A stretch of DNA of 34,019 nucleotides from CANKHA01 sp034668825. GTDB lineage: Bacteria; Pseudomonadota; Alphaproteobacteria; Rhizobiales; Xanthobacteraceae. Of this stretch, positions 21,673 through 30,454 are shown one piece after another. Made by a program: the position numbers and the translations under genes. The first letter of the stretch is position 1, and the number at the start of each line of letters is the position of its first letter. The notes under the pieces are model-generated. The model did no database searches. It was not told where the DNA came from and saw only the letters and a list, made by a program, of their open reading frames with translations. The DNA lies in contig JAXDOR010000156.1 in NCBI GenBank assembly GCA_034668825.1, forward strand, positions 1-34,019. Reading direction: 5' to 3'.

Positions 21673-23076
21673 GTGGCCGACAACGCTGACATGACAGTCA
21701 CGCCTGCGCCCGCATTGCGCGGGAAAAAGGGCGAAATCCGCGCGCAATTTGTCGAGCAAGTTGAGCGCGCGATCGCCGCCGCCGACCTCGCGGCATTGCG
21801 CGAGTTGGCCGGCGATCTACATGAAGCCGATCTCGGAGACTTGCTTGAGGCGCTCGATGCGGAGTTGCGCCCGCAGCTGATCGAGTTGATGGGTGCCGAA
21901 TTCGACTTCACCGCGCTCACCGAGGTGGACGACTCCGTCCGCGAGGAAATCCTCGAGGAACTGCCTGCCGAGACCGTCGCCGAAGGCGTCCGCGATCTTG
22001 ATTCCGACGATGCCGTCGAGATTCTCAAGGACCTGCCGAAAGAAGACCAAGCGGAAATTCTCGATCAGTTGTCGGCGCCGGAGCGGGCCGAACTCGCCCG
22101 CAGCCTCGACTATCCGGAGGATTCAGCCGGCCGGCTGATGCAGACGGAGTTCATCGCGGTGCCGCCGCAATGGACCGTCGGCCAAGCCATCGACTACATG
22201 CGCGAAACTGCCGATCTGCCGGAACGCTTTTTCGAAATCTATATTATCGATGCGGCTTACCATTTTCTCGGCGCGGTGACACTCGATCGCTTGCTGCGGG
22301 CGCAGCGTCCGGTGCCCATCTCGGAATTGATGGAGGAAGATCGCCATCGTGTTCGTGCCGCCGATGACCAGGAAGAAGCAGCGCGGCTATTCGAGCATTA
22401 TAATCTTGTCGCTGCGCCGGTGGTGGACGCGGAAGACCGGTTGGTCGGCGTCATCACCATCGATGACATCGTCGACGTGATTTCCGAAGAGGCGGAAGAA
22501 GACATCAAGGCGCTCGGCGGCGTCCGCGGCGAAGAGGAATTGTCCGACTCGGTGTGGACTATCGCCAAGGGGCGCTTTAATTGGCTCCTGATTAATCTCG
22601 CCACCGCCTTCCTGGCTTCCTCGGTGCTTGGCCTGTTCGAGGGATCGCTGGAGAAGATGGTGGCGCTCGCCGTGCTCGCACCCATCGTTGCCAGTCAAGG
22701 CGGCAACGCCGCGACGCAGACCATGACCGTCGCCGTCCGTGCCTTGGCGACCCGCGACCTCGGCGGCGGCAACGCCTGGCGCGTGATCATTCGCGAGTCT
22801 CTGGTTGGCCTGCTCAACGGCGTTGCTTTCGCGGTAATTACGGGCGTCGCCGCCTACGCATGGTTCAGGGTGCCGGGTCTTGGTGTTGTGATCGGACTCG
22901 CCATGATCTGCAACCTCGTCGCCGGCGCGCTTGGCGGCATCCTCATACCGCTCGTGCTCAACCGTTTCCGATTTGACCCCGCGGTGTCGTCAGGTGCCTT
23001 TGTCACCACCGTGACCGATGTGGTTGGCTTTTTTGCCTTCCTCGGCATCGCCACGCTCTGGTTCGGACTCAAGTGA
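21673..23076 (+). CDS. mgtE: Magnesium transporter MgtE
   Basis: The 467-residue product has the MgtE layout: an N-terminal helical domain (about 30-130, with EEILEELPAETVAEGVRDLDSDDAVEILKDLP), two CBS domains (about 135-255, with VPPQWTVGQAIDYMRE and VAAPVVDAEDRLVGVITIDDIVDVI), and a C-terminal pore of five helices beginning near residue 295 with WLLINLATAFLASSVLGLFE, then SQGGNAATQTMTVAVRALA. MgtE is a gated Mg2+ channel whose CBS and N domains sense cytoplasmic Mg2+. The GTG start at 21673 has a GAGG six bases upstream. No magnesium riboswitch was recognised in the 141-base leader. Confidence 0.95.
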   Translation: MADNADMTVTPAPALRGKKGEIRAQFVEQVERAIAAADLAALRELAGDLHEADLGDLLEALDAELRPQLIELMGAEFDFTALTEVDDSVREEILEELPAETVAEGVRDLDSDDAVEILKDLPKEDQAEILDQLSAPERAELARSLDYPEDSAGRLMQTEFIAVPPQWTVGQAIDYMRETADLPERFFEIYIIDAAYHFLGAVTLDRLLRAQRPVPISELMEEDRHRVRAADDQEEAARLFEHYNLVAAPVVDAEDRLVGVITIDDIVDVISEEAEEDIKALGGVRGEEELSDSVWTIAKGRFNWLLINLATAFLASSVLGLFEGSLEKMVALAVLAPIVASQGGNAATQTMTVAVRALATRDLGGGNAWRVIIRESLVGLLNGVAFAVITGVAAYAWFRVPGLGVVIGLAMICNLVAGALGGILIPLVLNRFRFDPAVSSGAFVTTVTDVVGFFAFLGIATLWFGLK

Positions 23077-23172
23077 CAGTTGGCCGGCAGCTTCCGCACA
23101 TTCCATTACACGGCCCACACATGTCCCTACAATGGCTGACTGATTCGACTCTTTGCCGGGGAACCGTTGCAG

Positions 23173-23493
23173 ATGATGCGCGTGCGACGCAAAGCGGATG
23201 GGCGGATCGTTGAAATCCTTGCGGACGGGACAGAGCAAGCGTTGCCCGTCACTGCTGCCATTGTGTCCAGTCCCGTGCCGGACGCCGCCGCCTATGCCCG
23301 CGACGTGCGTGCCCGCACCAAGCTGACCCAAGCCGAATTCGCGTTGCGGATCGGGGTCCCGATCGAGACGGTACGCAATTGGGAGCAGGGAAAACGCTCG
23401 CCGCGCGGACCGGCGCGGGCGCTGCTGAAGCTCATCGAAAGAGCGCCCGATGTTGCCTTCCAGATCCTTGGAAATCGCCTGCCTCAGTCGTGA
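23173..23493 (+). CDS. Orphan HTH protein resembling HigA-type antitoxins
   Basis: The product of about 106 residues has an XRE-like helix-turn-helix at its C-terminus: RTKLTQAEFALRIGVPIETVRNWEQGKRSPRGPARALLKLIER. The N-terminal 45 residues have no known domain (MRVRRKADGRIVEILADGTEQ). This architecture is common for antitoxins of the HigA/MqsA-like type, but no toxin gene is next to it on either strand (mgtE ends upstream and FTR1 is convergent). ATG 23173 or 23176 is the likely start, with GGGGAA about ten bases before. It could be a plain transcription factor or a leftover antitoxin. Confidence 0.75.
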   Translation: MMRVRRKADGRIVEILADGTEQALPVTAAIVSSPVPDAAAYARDVRARTKLTQAEFALRIGVPIETVRNWEQGKRSPRGPARALLKLIERAPDVAFQILGNRLPQS

Positions 23494-23520
23494 CCTGCGA
23501 AGCTGCCGTCGTGACCGGAA

Positions 23521-24357
23521 TCAGACCGTCCGGTTAGAAGTCGTGCGCAGCGCTGGCCGGGGCGGGGCGGCAATGCGCATCAGCACGGCCATCGTCGCCA
23601 AGGTCAGCACATAGACGATCACCTGCAGCACTGATGGGCGTTCGTTGTAGCCCATCAGCGCATGCAGTATGCGGCCGGGGATGCTGTTCTGGGAAAGCCA
23701 CTCGGAAGTGTCCCACATGCTATTTGTCAGCACGGTCACAAGACCGGCCGCGTCGAGATATTGCACCGCCTGCGCCGCCATGCCGGCGGCGAGAAGCGTG
23801 ATCAGAAGGGTGGTCACGGAGAATATATAGCGCGACGGAATCGCAAGCAGGCCGAGATACGTCAGTCCGGTGAAGGCTACGCCGGCGAGCAAGCCGAGCA
23901 ATCCGCCGCTCAGCAGTTCCGGCCCCGAGGTTCCTCCGGCAATGATGCCGTAGAGGAACAACACAACTTCGGAGCCTTCGCGCAATACCGCGAGCCCCAC
24001 GACCATGGCAAGAGCGGTAAGCGGGCGCTTGCCGGTAGTCACTTCCTCGCCGACCTTGAACATTTCGGCGGCCATCTCGCGGCCATGACGCGCCATCCAG
24101 GCATTGTGCCACATCAGCATCAGCACCGCCGCGCCGAGCACAGTGGCGTTGAGCAATTCCTGGCCGGTCCCGGTAAAGGCTTCGGAGATGGCTCCGGCAA
24201 AGGCTGCTACGATGCAAGCGCCAAGCACGCCTGCCAGCACGCCGAGTGATATCCATTGTCCCCGGCCGGTGACGCCGCGCGTCGCCGCGAGCACGATGCC
24301 GATAATGAGTCCGGCCTCGATGACTTCGCGGAAGACAATGATGAGCGCGCCGATCAT
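23521..24357 (-). CDS. FTR1-family high-affinity iron permease
   Basis: The 278-residue product has about seven transmembrane helices and two R-E-x-x-E iron-binding motifs: REVIEAG near residue 10 and REGSEVV near 127. These are the marks of FTR1/EfeU permeases, which import ferric iron after oxidation of ferrous iron. The start ATG at 24357 lies nine bases after the stop of the upstream cupredoxin gene, so the two form one operon. The partner EfeO/EfeB proteins typical of EfeUOB are absent, leaving the cupredoxin as the likely accessory. The next gene is the convergent HTH gene. Confidence 0.93.
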   Translation of the reverse strand: MIGALIIVFREVIEAGLIIGIVLAATRGVTGRGQWISLGVLAGVLGACIVAAFAGAISEAFTGTGQELLNATVLGAAVLMLMWHNAWMARHGREMAAEMFKVGEEVTTGKRPLTALAMVVGLAVLREGSEVVLFLYGIIAGGTSGPELLSGGLLGLLAGVAFTGLTYLGLLAIPSRYIFSVTTLLITLLAAGMAAQAVQYLDAAGLVTVLTNSMWDTSEWLSQNSIPGRILHALMGYNERPSVLQVIVYVLTLATMAVLMRIAAPPRPALRTTSNRTV

Positions 24358-24366
24358 AAGTCGATC

Positions 24367-24702
24367 TTACTCCGCAATGACGGTGCCCCGGGCCGTGCTG
24401 GAATTGAACTCGCCCTCGAACTTGTAAGTTCCGGGCGTAAGCGGTCCGAATTGCACCACGCCCTTCGACTTACCAGGAATGACTTTCTCCACCTTTAATA
24501 CCTTGCTGTCGAATTCCTCCGGGGTGGGATCGTCGTTGACCACGGTGAGGGTGATCCGCTTGCCGGCGGGCACCCGGATTTCCGCCGGTTCGAACCGGTG
24601 GTTTTTGATCGTTGTCGTCAGAGCCTCCTGGGCCGGGGCTGCGCCCGTCAGGAACAGTCCGGAAAAAGCCGCCAGGAGCATCGTAAAGAGCAGATTTCGC
24701 AT
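24367..24702 (-). CDS. Periplasmic cupredoxin-domain protein
   Basis: The 112-residue product has a signal peptide (about 1-25, cleavage near APAQ) and a cupredoxin-like beta-sandwich: TIKNHRFEPAEIRVPAGKRITLTVVNDDPTPEEFDS and LTPGTYKFEGEF near the C-terminus. It resembles the N-terminal domain of EfeO and related FTR1 partners (cupredoxin_1). The blue-copper Cys ligand is absent, so it is probably not an electron-transfer plastocyanin; metal binding may use Glu and His. It is co-transcribed with the FTR1 gene nine bases downstream. ATG 24702 gives the best signal peptide; the frame is open 20 residues upstream. Confidence 0.88.
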   Translation of the reverse strand: MRNLLFTMLLAAFSGLFLTGAAPAQEALTTTIKNHRFEPAEIRVPAGKRITLTVVNDDPTPEEFDSKVLKVEKVIPGKSKGVVQFGPLTPGTYKFEGEFNSSTARGTVIAE

Positions 24703-24958
24703 GACCCTCTCGTCCATTGAGGAAGCTGAAATACAGAAAGGCATGGAAAGCGACTGATGCAATAGGTTTTTTCTACAATCGAATTATTCCAATGTAACTA
24801 TATGATCTAATCGGCTGCGCCATAAGCTTCAGGGCCCACATGAGAATTTCTCCAGTTTGCTGAGACACGGCGACTACTCCGCTTCGGCCATTGGCAGCGG
24901 CTCCCGGCCACGGCATTGTCGCCACGTCCTCAACAGCTTCCACTATGCGGAGAAGGCG

Positions 24959-25780
24959 ATGCACATGATCGAAGTTCACGGCGCCCGCATTCCCGCCATC
25001 GGTCTCGGGACCATGACGCTGAAGGGAGCGGTGTGCGTGGACGTGGTGAAGGCTGCGTTGCAGTCGGGCTACCGGCACATCGACACTGCCGAAAGATACG
25101 AGAACGAAAGCGAGGTCGGCGACGGGCTGCACGCATCGGGGATCAAGCGCGACGACATTTTCGTCACCACGAAAGTCTATTGGACCGATGCCGCCGCGGC
25201 TGATTTCGCGCGTAGCGTCGAAGCGAGCCTGAAGCGGCTGCGACTCTCGGCGGTCGATCTCCTGCTCATCCATTGGCCGAACCCGAAGGTCCCGCTTGCC
25301 GAAACCGTCGGGGCGCTGTGTCAAGCCAAGCGCGACGGGCTGACGAAGCATGTCGGTGTCGCCAACTTCACCGTTCCCCTGATCGACGAGGCGGTTCGGC
25401 TGGCGAATGAGCCGTTGGTGACAAACCAAGTCGAGGTGCATCCGTTTCTCGATCAATCCAAGGTGATCGCCGCCTGCAAACGGCATGGTCTCTCGGTGAC
25501 CGCCTATTGCCCGCTTGCACGTGGCAAGGTGCCGGGCAGCGAGGTGCTGCAACGCATCGGCCAGGCCCACCGCAAAAGCGCGACCCAAGTTGCCCTGCGA
25601 TGGTTGGTGCAGCAGGGGATCATCCCGATTCCGCGCACGTCTAAGGTCGAGCGGCTTTCGGAAAATCTGGCGGTGTTCGATTTTACGTTGATGGAGAGCG
25701 AAATGGCCGAGATCAAAACTCTCAAGCGTTCCGATGGCCGTTGCGTCAATCCGGCTCATGCGCCGGTGTGGGATAGTTAG
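24959..25780 (+). CDS. Aldo/keto reductase (2,5-diketogluconate reductase type), copy 1
   Basis: The 273-residue product is a TIM-barrel aldo/keto reductase with the catalytic tetrad visible: Asp in HIDTAERYENE, Tyr in the same segment, Lys in FVTTKVYW, and His in LLIHWPNP. NADPH-binding elements include PIPRTSKVERLSENLAVFDF near 224-243. It reduces carbonyl compounds with NADPH; the substrate is unknown. ATG 24959 has GGAGAAGG upstream; the frame extends back to 24857 without support. It is followed by a paralogue 25 bases after its stop. Confidence 0.9.
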   Translation: MHMIEVHGARIPAIGLGTMTLKGAVCVDVVKAALQSGYRHIDTAERYENESEVGDGLHASGIKRDDIFVTTKVYWTDAAAADFARSVEASLKRLRLSAVDLLLIHWPNPKVPLAETVGALCQAKRDGLTKHVGVANFTVPLIDEAVRLANEPLVTNQVEVHPFLDQSKVIAACKRHGLSVTAYCPLARGKVPGSEVLQRIGQAHRKSATQVALRWLVQQGIIPIPRTSKVERLSENLAVFDFTLMESEMAEIKTLKRSDGRCVNPAHAPVWDS

Positions 25781-25805
25781 CCGGGAAGGGCGGCAAAGGA
25801 GCAGC

Positions 25806-26603
25806 ATGCAAGTGATAAAGGCCAATGGGGCCGCCATCCCGGTCATCGGACTCGGTACCTGGGAGTTGCGCGGCCGTCTCGGCGCCCGCGTCGTCGAACA
25901 GGCGCTGCGGCTTGGCTACCGCCATCTCGACACCGCCGAGATGTACGACAACGAACGCGAGGTCGGAGAAGGCTTGCACGCCTCCGGCGTTCGCCGCGAC
26001 GACGTCTTCGTCACCACCAAGGTCTGGCCCAAGCATTTTGCGCCCCCGGAATTGGAACGCGCCGCCAAGGACAGCCTGTCGCGCCTGCGGTTGTCCGAGG
26101 TCGATCTCCTGTTATTGCACTGGCCGAGCACGCGCATCCCGCTGGCGGAGACATTGGGCGCGTTGTGCAAGGTGAAGCGGGCCGGCCTGACGCGGCATAT
26201 CGGGGTCTCGAATTTCACGCCTGCGCTTCTCGACGAGGCGGTCAAGCTTGCTACCGAGCCGCTGGTCTGCAACCAGGTCGAGGTGCATCCGTTCCTCGAC
26301 CAAACCGAGGTGATTGCCGCGAGCAAAAGTCATGGCATGGCGGTGGTAGCCTATAGCCCGATCGCCAAAGCCGCCGTCACACGGGATCCCGTCCTCGCCG
26401 CCATCGCCAAAGCCCACGGCAAGTCGGCTGCCCAAGTCAGCCTGCGTTATCTGCTGCAATTGGGTTTGGTGGTGATTCCGCGCACCAGCAAAGTCGAACG
26501 GCTGTCGGAAAATCTCGCCGTCTTCGACTTCGAATTGTCCCCGGCAGAAATGGCGGAGATCGCCAAGCTCGCCCGTGCCGACGGCAAACTGGTAATGGAC
26601 TGA
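25806..26603 (+). CDS. Aldo/keto reductase, copy 2 (tandem paralogue)
   Basis: The 265-residue product shows the same tetrad (DTAEMYDNE, TTKVW, LLLLHWP) and the PRTSKVERLSENLAVFDFEL cofactor segment. By eye more than half of the positions match copy 1, so the two arose by tandem duplication. The C-terminus is about ten residues shorter than copy 1. ATG 25806 has AAGGAG at a perfect distance. It is followed by queC after four bases, suggesting one transcript with queC. Confidence 0.92.
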   Translation: MQVIKANGAAIPVIGLGTWELRGRLGARVVEQALRLGYRHLDTAEMYDNEREVGEGLHASGVRRDDVFVTTKVWPKHFAPPELERAAKDSLSRLRLSEVDLLLLHWPSTRIPLAETLGALCKVKRAGLTRHIGVSNFTPALLDEAVKLATEPLVCNQVEVHPFLDQTEVIAASKSHGMAVVAYSPIAKAAVTRDPVLAAIAKAHGKSAAQVSLRYLLQLGLVVIPRTSKVERLSENLAVFDFELSPAEMAEIAKLARADGKLVMD

Positions 26604-26607
26604 CACG

Positions 26608-27324
26608 ATGGCCGAGGCGCAAAGTTCCGACGCCGCCATTGTCCTGTTCTCCGGCGGACAGGATTCGACCGTGTGCCTCGCCTGGGCGCTCGAACGTTTC
26701 GCCCGAGTGGAAACCATCGGCTTCCATTACGGTCAGCGCCACGCGGTCGAGATGGACGTGCGTCCCCGGCTGCGCGAAAGCATCGCGTCGCTACGGCCAG
26801 AGTGGTGCAAACGGCTCGGTGAGGATCACGTCGTGCGGCTCGATGCGCTGGGTGCGATCTCGGAGACCGCGCTGACAAGCGAGAGCGCTATCGAAATGGC
26901 GGAGAACGGTCTGCCCACGACCTTTGTGCCTGGCCGCAATCTCGCGTTCCTTAGCTTTGGCGGAGCGGTCGCTTATCGACGTGGTGCCCGGCACCTGGTG
27001 GCCGGCATGTGCGAGACCGATTATTCGGGCTATCCGGATTGCCGCGACGACACCGTCAAAGCCATGCAGATTGCGCTCGGGCTCGGGATGGATCGGCGCT
27101 TCGTCATCCATACCCCGCTGATGTGGATCGACAAGGCCGCGACTTTCGCGCTGGCGGAAGAGATCGGCGGGGCGGCATTTCTCCAGTTGGTAATCGAGCA
27201 AACCCATAGCTGCTATCGCGGCGACCGCACCCACCGGCATGACTGGGGCTACGGCTGCGGCGACTGTCCAGCCTGCCGGCTGCGCGCCGAAGGCTTCGCG
27301 CGCTTTACCGCGAACCGCCCGTAA
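26608..27324 (+). CDS. queC: 7-cyano-7-deazaguanine synthase QueC
   Basis: The 238-residue product makes preQ0 from 7-carboxy-7-deazaguanine, ammonia and ATP, in queuosine synthesis. It has the PP-loop motif LFSGGQDSTVCLAWAL at about 13-28, IGFHYGQRHAVE near 43, VPGRNLAFLSF near 110, and a C-terminal zinc site (CYRGDRTHRHDWGYGCGDCPACRLRAEGF, four Cys). The length is normal. The start lies four bases after the aldo/keto reductase stop. No queD or queE is in the window. Confidence 0.97.
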   Translation: MAEAQSSDAAIVLFSGGQDSTVCLAWALERFARVETIGFHYGQRHAVEMDVRPRLRESIASLRPEWCKRLGEDHVVRLDALGAISETALTSESAIEMAENGLPTTFVPGRNLAFLSFGGAVAYRRGARHLVAGMCETDYSGYPDCRDDTVKAMQIALGLGMDRRFVIHTPLMWIDKAATFALAEEIGGAAFLQLVIEQTHSCYRGDRTHRHDWGYGCGDCPACRLRAEGFARFTANRP

Positions 27325-27349
27325 GCACGGGAAAGGCTGACGCACTCTT

Positions 27350-28150
27350 ATGTTTTTTGTTCTCTCCAAAATCTTTGCCTTCTTCGGAGCCCTTTCCAAT
27401 CTATTGATCGTTATTGGTCTTGTTGGCGCGTGCCTGTTGCTGACGCGCTTTCGGCGCCTCGGCCGCCGCCTAATGGTGGTCAGCCTGCTGCTCCTCGCCA
27501 TCGCCGGCTTATCGCCGCTCGGCAACGCATTAATTCTGCCGCTGGAGCAGCGTTTTCCGCCTTGGGATGCGTCGCGCGGCTCTCCCGATGGCATCGTGGT
27601 GCTCGGCGGCGCGATCTCCGCGGACGTTTCCACCGCGCGCGGGGAGCCGACGCTCAACGAAGCGGCGGAACGCATGACCGTTGTCGCCGAACTCGCGCGG
27701 CGCTATCCGGCGGCGCGGATCGCCTTCACCGGCGGCAGTGCCAACTTGTTGGGCGGCGCGTCGGAAGCAGACGTCGTGTTACGCCTGTTCGAAAGTTTCG
27801 GCATTCCGGCCAAGCGCGTCCTACTTGAATCGCGCTCCCGCAACACGGCCGAAAACGTGCGTTTCACCAAGGAGCTTGTGCAGCCGCAATTGGGCGAGCG
27901 GTGGCTGCTGGTGACCTCGGCCCACCACATGCCGCGCTCGATCGGCGTATTTCGCCGGGAGGGATTTCCGGTGGAAGCCTATCCCGTCGATTGGCGCACG
28001 CGCGGACCGGAAGACAGCATCCTTCCATTTCTCACGCTTGGGGCTGGGCTGCGCCGCACCGACACCGCCCTGCATGAATGGGTCGGCCTTGTCGTCTACT
28101 GGCTCTCCGGTCAATCCTCGGAACTGTTTCCAGGCCCGTCCGCCGACTGA
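27350..28150 (+). CDS. YdcF/ElyC family membrane protein (DUF218)
   Basis: The 266-residue product has two N-terminal helices (about 15-33 and 40-60) followed by the DUF218 domain: GIVVLGGAIS near residue 80, ARYPAARIAFTGG region near 120, ESRSRNTAENVRFTKEL near 160, and LLVTSAHHMPRSIGVFRREGFPVEAYPVDWRT near 185. ElyC, a related member, is needed for envelope biogenesis at low temperature, and YdcF-type members are annotated as S-adenosylmethionine-binding or envelope factors. The start is ATG at 27350, 26 bases after queC. It is convergent with the DUF599 gene, two bases apart. Confidence 0.9.
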   Translation: MFFVLSKIFAFFGALSNLLIVIGLVGACLLLTRFRRLGRRLMVVSLLLLAIAGLSPLGNALILPLEQRFPPWDASRGSPDGIVVLGGAISADVSTARGEPTLNEAAERMTVVAELARRYPAARIAFTGGSANLLGGASEADVVLRLFESFGIPAKRVLLESRSRNTAENVRFTKELVQPQLGERWLLVTSAHHMPRSIGVFRREGFPVEAYPVDWRTRGPEDSILPFLTLGAGLRRTDTALHEWVGLVVYWLSGQSSELFPGPSAD

Positions 28151-28152
28151 CG

Positions 28153-28848
28153 CTACCAGTTCGTATCCATGTCGATGATGGCTTCCCGCGAGTCCGAGTT
28201 GAACTGCCGCCGCCACATCACCACCACGACTGCGGCCGTGGTGATGAGGAACGGCAAGGGGCCGATGAGCCAGCCAAGATAGGCCAGGGCAAAGAAGAAC
28301 GCCCGCTGCCCGCGATTGAATTGCCTGCCGGCGTCGCCGCAGACCAGTCCGGCCCGGCGCGCGAAATCTTTGGCCTCCGCCGTATCTTTCTGCGCGGCCG
28401 GCGGAGCCGCGCCGATCATGATGGCTCCGTAGTTGAACAGCCGGTACGACCAACCGAATTTGAAAAACGCGTAGACGAAGATAATGGCGAGACCCATGAT
28501 CTTAGCTTCCCATTGTACGCGCGTGGTTTGCACGCCGAAGGGAAGCGCCCCGATCAGGGAAAGAATTTCCTCGCTCGAATGTAACAGCGTCAGTGTGCCG
28601 CCGATGGCGATCAGCGAAGTCGAGGCGAAGAATGCGGTGCCGTTCTGCAGCGAAGCAATAACCTGTCCATCGAGCATGCGCATGTCGCGGGCAATCATGC
28701 GCCGCATCCAGCAATCACGCTGATGGTGCATCAGCCAATTGAGGCCGGTACGCCCATAAGCGGTGTTGTCTAAGACGAGGGCGTAAGCCGTCCAGGCAAC
28801 GACGAACCAGACCAGCGCGATAAGATCGAGAATGGAGAAGGACAACAT
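28153..28848 (-). CDS. DUF599 family membrane protein
   Basis: The 231-residue product has about four transmembrane helices with typical DUF599 features: ILDLIALVWFVVAWTAYALV at the start, HHQRDCWMRRMIARDMRMLDGQVIASLQNGTAFFASTSLIAIGG near 40-85, and the C-terminal RRAGLVCGDAGRQFNRGQRAFFFALAYLGWLIGP. Function is unknown for the family. The frame is open upstream to 29913, but that extension is antiphase to the MFS gene and is rejected. ATG 28848 lies 38 bases after the MFS stop; a weak GGAAAA precedes it. Confidence 0.88.
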   Translation of the reverse strand: MLSFSILDLIALVWFVVAWTAYALVLDNTAYGRTGLNWLMHHQRDCWMRRMIARDMRMLDGQVIASLQNGTAFFASTSLIAIGGTLTLLHSSEEILSLIGALPFGVQTTRVQWEAKIMGLAIIFVYAFFKFGWSYRLFNYGAIMIGAAPPAAQKDTAEAKDFARRAGLVCGDAGRQFNRGQRAFFFALAYLGWLIGPLPFLITTAAVVVVMWRRQFNSDSREAIIDMDTNW

Positions 28849-28886
28849 GATTTGTTTTCCACGAAATATGTGAAAGTCTTGTGATC

Positions 28887-30311
28887 TTATCCTACCAGAT
28901 TGTCGGTCGTCTCCGTCTGTGTAGGTGCGGGCACGCGGTTGGCCAATTCCGCCCCGGCGTCGGCTGGCAGCCGCATGAACACCAGCGCCGCGGCGGCGGA
29001 CAACGCGCCGACGAACAGGAAGGCGGGCTGAAAGTCCGCGGTCGTCAGCTGCGTATGGTCGCTGAGCCGCAAGGTGGCCTCCACAGCGAGCGCTCCCACC
29101 GCCACTCCGGAGGATATGGATACCTGCTGCATCACGCTGACAAGCGAGGTTGCCTTGCTCAGGCGAGCCGGTTCGATATCGGCGTAAGCGATGATGTTGA
29201 TGCTGGTGAATTCGAGTGACCGGAAAAAACCGCCGATCAGAATGATGGCGAAGATGACGGTCAGCGGCATGAATTCGGAAATGGTCGCGCAGGCCGCGAG
29301 CGACACCCCGCTGATCACCGCGTTGGGCACCAGCACGTTCTTGAAACCCAGGTGTTTGACCACCGGCGCGATGATCGGCTTCATCAGCATGGAGCCCGCC
29401 GCGCCGGCAAATGTCACCATTCCCGACTGGAATGGATTCATCTTCAGCCCGATTTGCAGCATCAGCGGCAGCAGAAACGGCCAGGCGCCGAGGCCCAGGC
29501 GGAAAATGAAGCCGCCGACCACGCTGGCGCGAAAAGTGGGACTCTCCAAGAGCGAGAGATCGAGCACCGGCGATGGCGTGCGCCGCGCATGGACGACGTA
29601 GAGCCCGAGAAAAATAAAACCGCCAACGATCAGCGCAACCACGATCGACGTCGGCAGGAAGTCCAATCCGGCGACCGACATGCCAAAGGCGACGCCCGCA
29701 ATGCCAAATCCCGCCAGCGCCATGCCGGTAAAATCGAAGCGTCCGGGAACTTCGGCGCGGATGTCCTCGATGTAGCGCGTCACCAGCACGATGCCGATGA
29801 TGCCGATCGGCACGTTGATCAGGAAGATCCAGTGCCATGATGCATAAGTAGTAATGAAGCCGCCGACCGGAGGCCCCAATACCGGTCCCACGAGAGCCGG
29901 CATGGTGACCCACACCATGGCGCCGACCAAAGCGCGGCGGTCGATGCTGCGGATCAAAACCAGCCGCCCCACCGGCGTCATCATGGCGCCGCCCACCCCT
30001 TGCAGCATACGCGCAATGACGAAGTCGGTCAGCGATCCCGACATTGCACAGGCGATGGAGCCGAGGACAAATACCGCGATGGCGGCGCGGAATACGGTGC
30101 GGGCGCCGAAGCGGTCCGCCACCCAGCCGCTAGCGGGAATGAAGATGGCCAGCGACAGCAGATAAGACGTGACTGCGAGCTTCAGCGCCAGCGGATTGGT
30201 GCCGATGTCGGCGGCGATCGCCGGCAATGCCGTCGCGATCACCGTCGAATCCATATTCTCCATGAACAATGCGACCGCCACGATCAGCGGCACGAGGCGG
30301 TCACGAAGCAT
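28887..30311 (-). CDS. DHA2-family MFS drug efflux transporter
   Basis: The 474-residue product has 14 helices and the DHA2 (EmrB/QacA) hallmarks: VALFMENMDSTVIATALPAIAADIG at the N-terminus (motif D), SGWVADRFGARTVFRAA (motif A), RMLQGVGGAMMTPVGRLVLI (motif B) and GPVLGPPVGGFI (motif C). It is a proton-driven exporter of hydrophobic or cationic compounds. No regulator is adjacent. The start at 30311 lacks a clear ribosome site. It is followed by DUF599 38 bases downstream, possibly on the same transcript, and preceded by TPR at a 143-base gap. Confidence 0.92.
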   Translation of the reverse strand: MLRDRLVPLIVAVALFMENMDSTVIATALPAIAADIGTNPLALKLAVTSYLLSLAIFIPASGWVADRFGARTVFRAAIAVFVLGSIACAMSGSLTDFVIARMLQGVGGAMMTPVGRLVLIRSIDRRALVGAMVWVTMPALVGPVLGPPVGGFITTYASWHWIFLINVPIGIIGIVLVTRYIEDIRAEVPGRFDFTGMALAGFGIAGVAFGMSVAGLDFLPTSIVVALIVGGFIFLGLYVVHARRTPSPVLDLSLLESPTFRASVVGGFIFRLGLGAWPFLLPLMLQIGLKMNPFQSGMVTFAGAAGSMLMKPIIAPVVKHLGFKNVLVPNAVISGVSLAACATISEFMPLTVIFAIILIGGFFRSLEFTSINIIAYADIEPARLSKATSLVSVMQQVSISSGVAVGALAVEATLRLSDHTQLTTADFQPAFLFVGALSAAAALVFMRLPADAGAELANRVPAPTQTETTDNLVG

Positions 30312-30454
30312 GAAGATCAGTACCGTGAGAGGAAGGGGAGTGGGCTTGGACGGGTAGGCTAAATGGGCGGCGGCATGAAGGCATGCTTGTCTTCTCGCTC
30401 ACCGACATCCGCCACGCAAGGCTAGGATTATGGAGGCAGGTATGCGGGCCCAAC

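Noticed and set aside
23514..23534. ACCGGA/TCCGGT hairpin between the HTH and FTR1 genes as a terminator
   Set aside because: Only a 6-bp stem with a nine-base loop and no T run; too weak.
24703..24840. Iron-responsive (Irr/Fur-like) box upstream of the cupredoxin-FTR1 operon
   Set aside because: The AT-rich stretch near 24770-24800 has only a partial half-site; no convincing palindrome.
28849..29913. Upstream extension of the DUF599 frame to a 586-residue protein
   Set aside because: The extension lies on the same strand but in another frame than the MFS transporter, whose motifs are clear; the extension shows no domain and a low-complexity Arg/Gly-rich composition. DUF599 starts at 28848.
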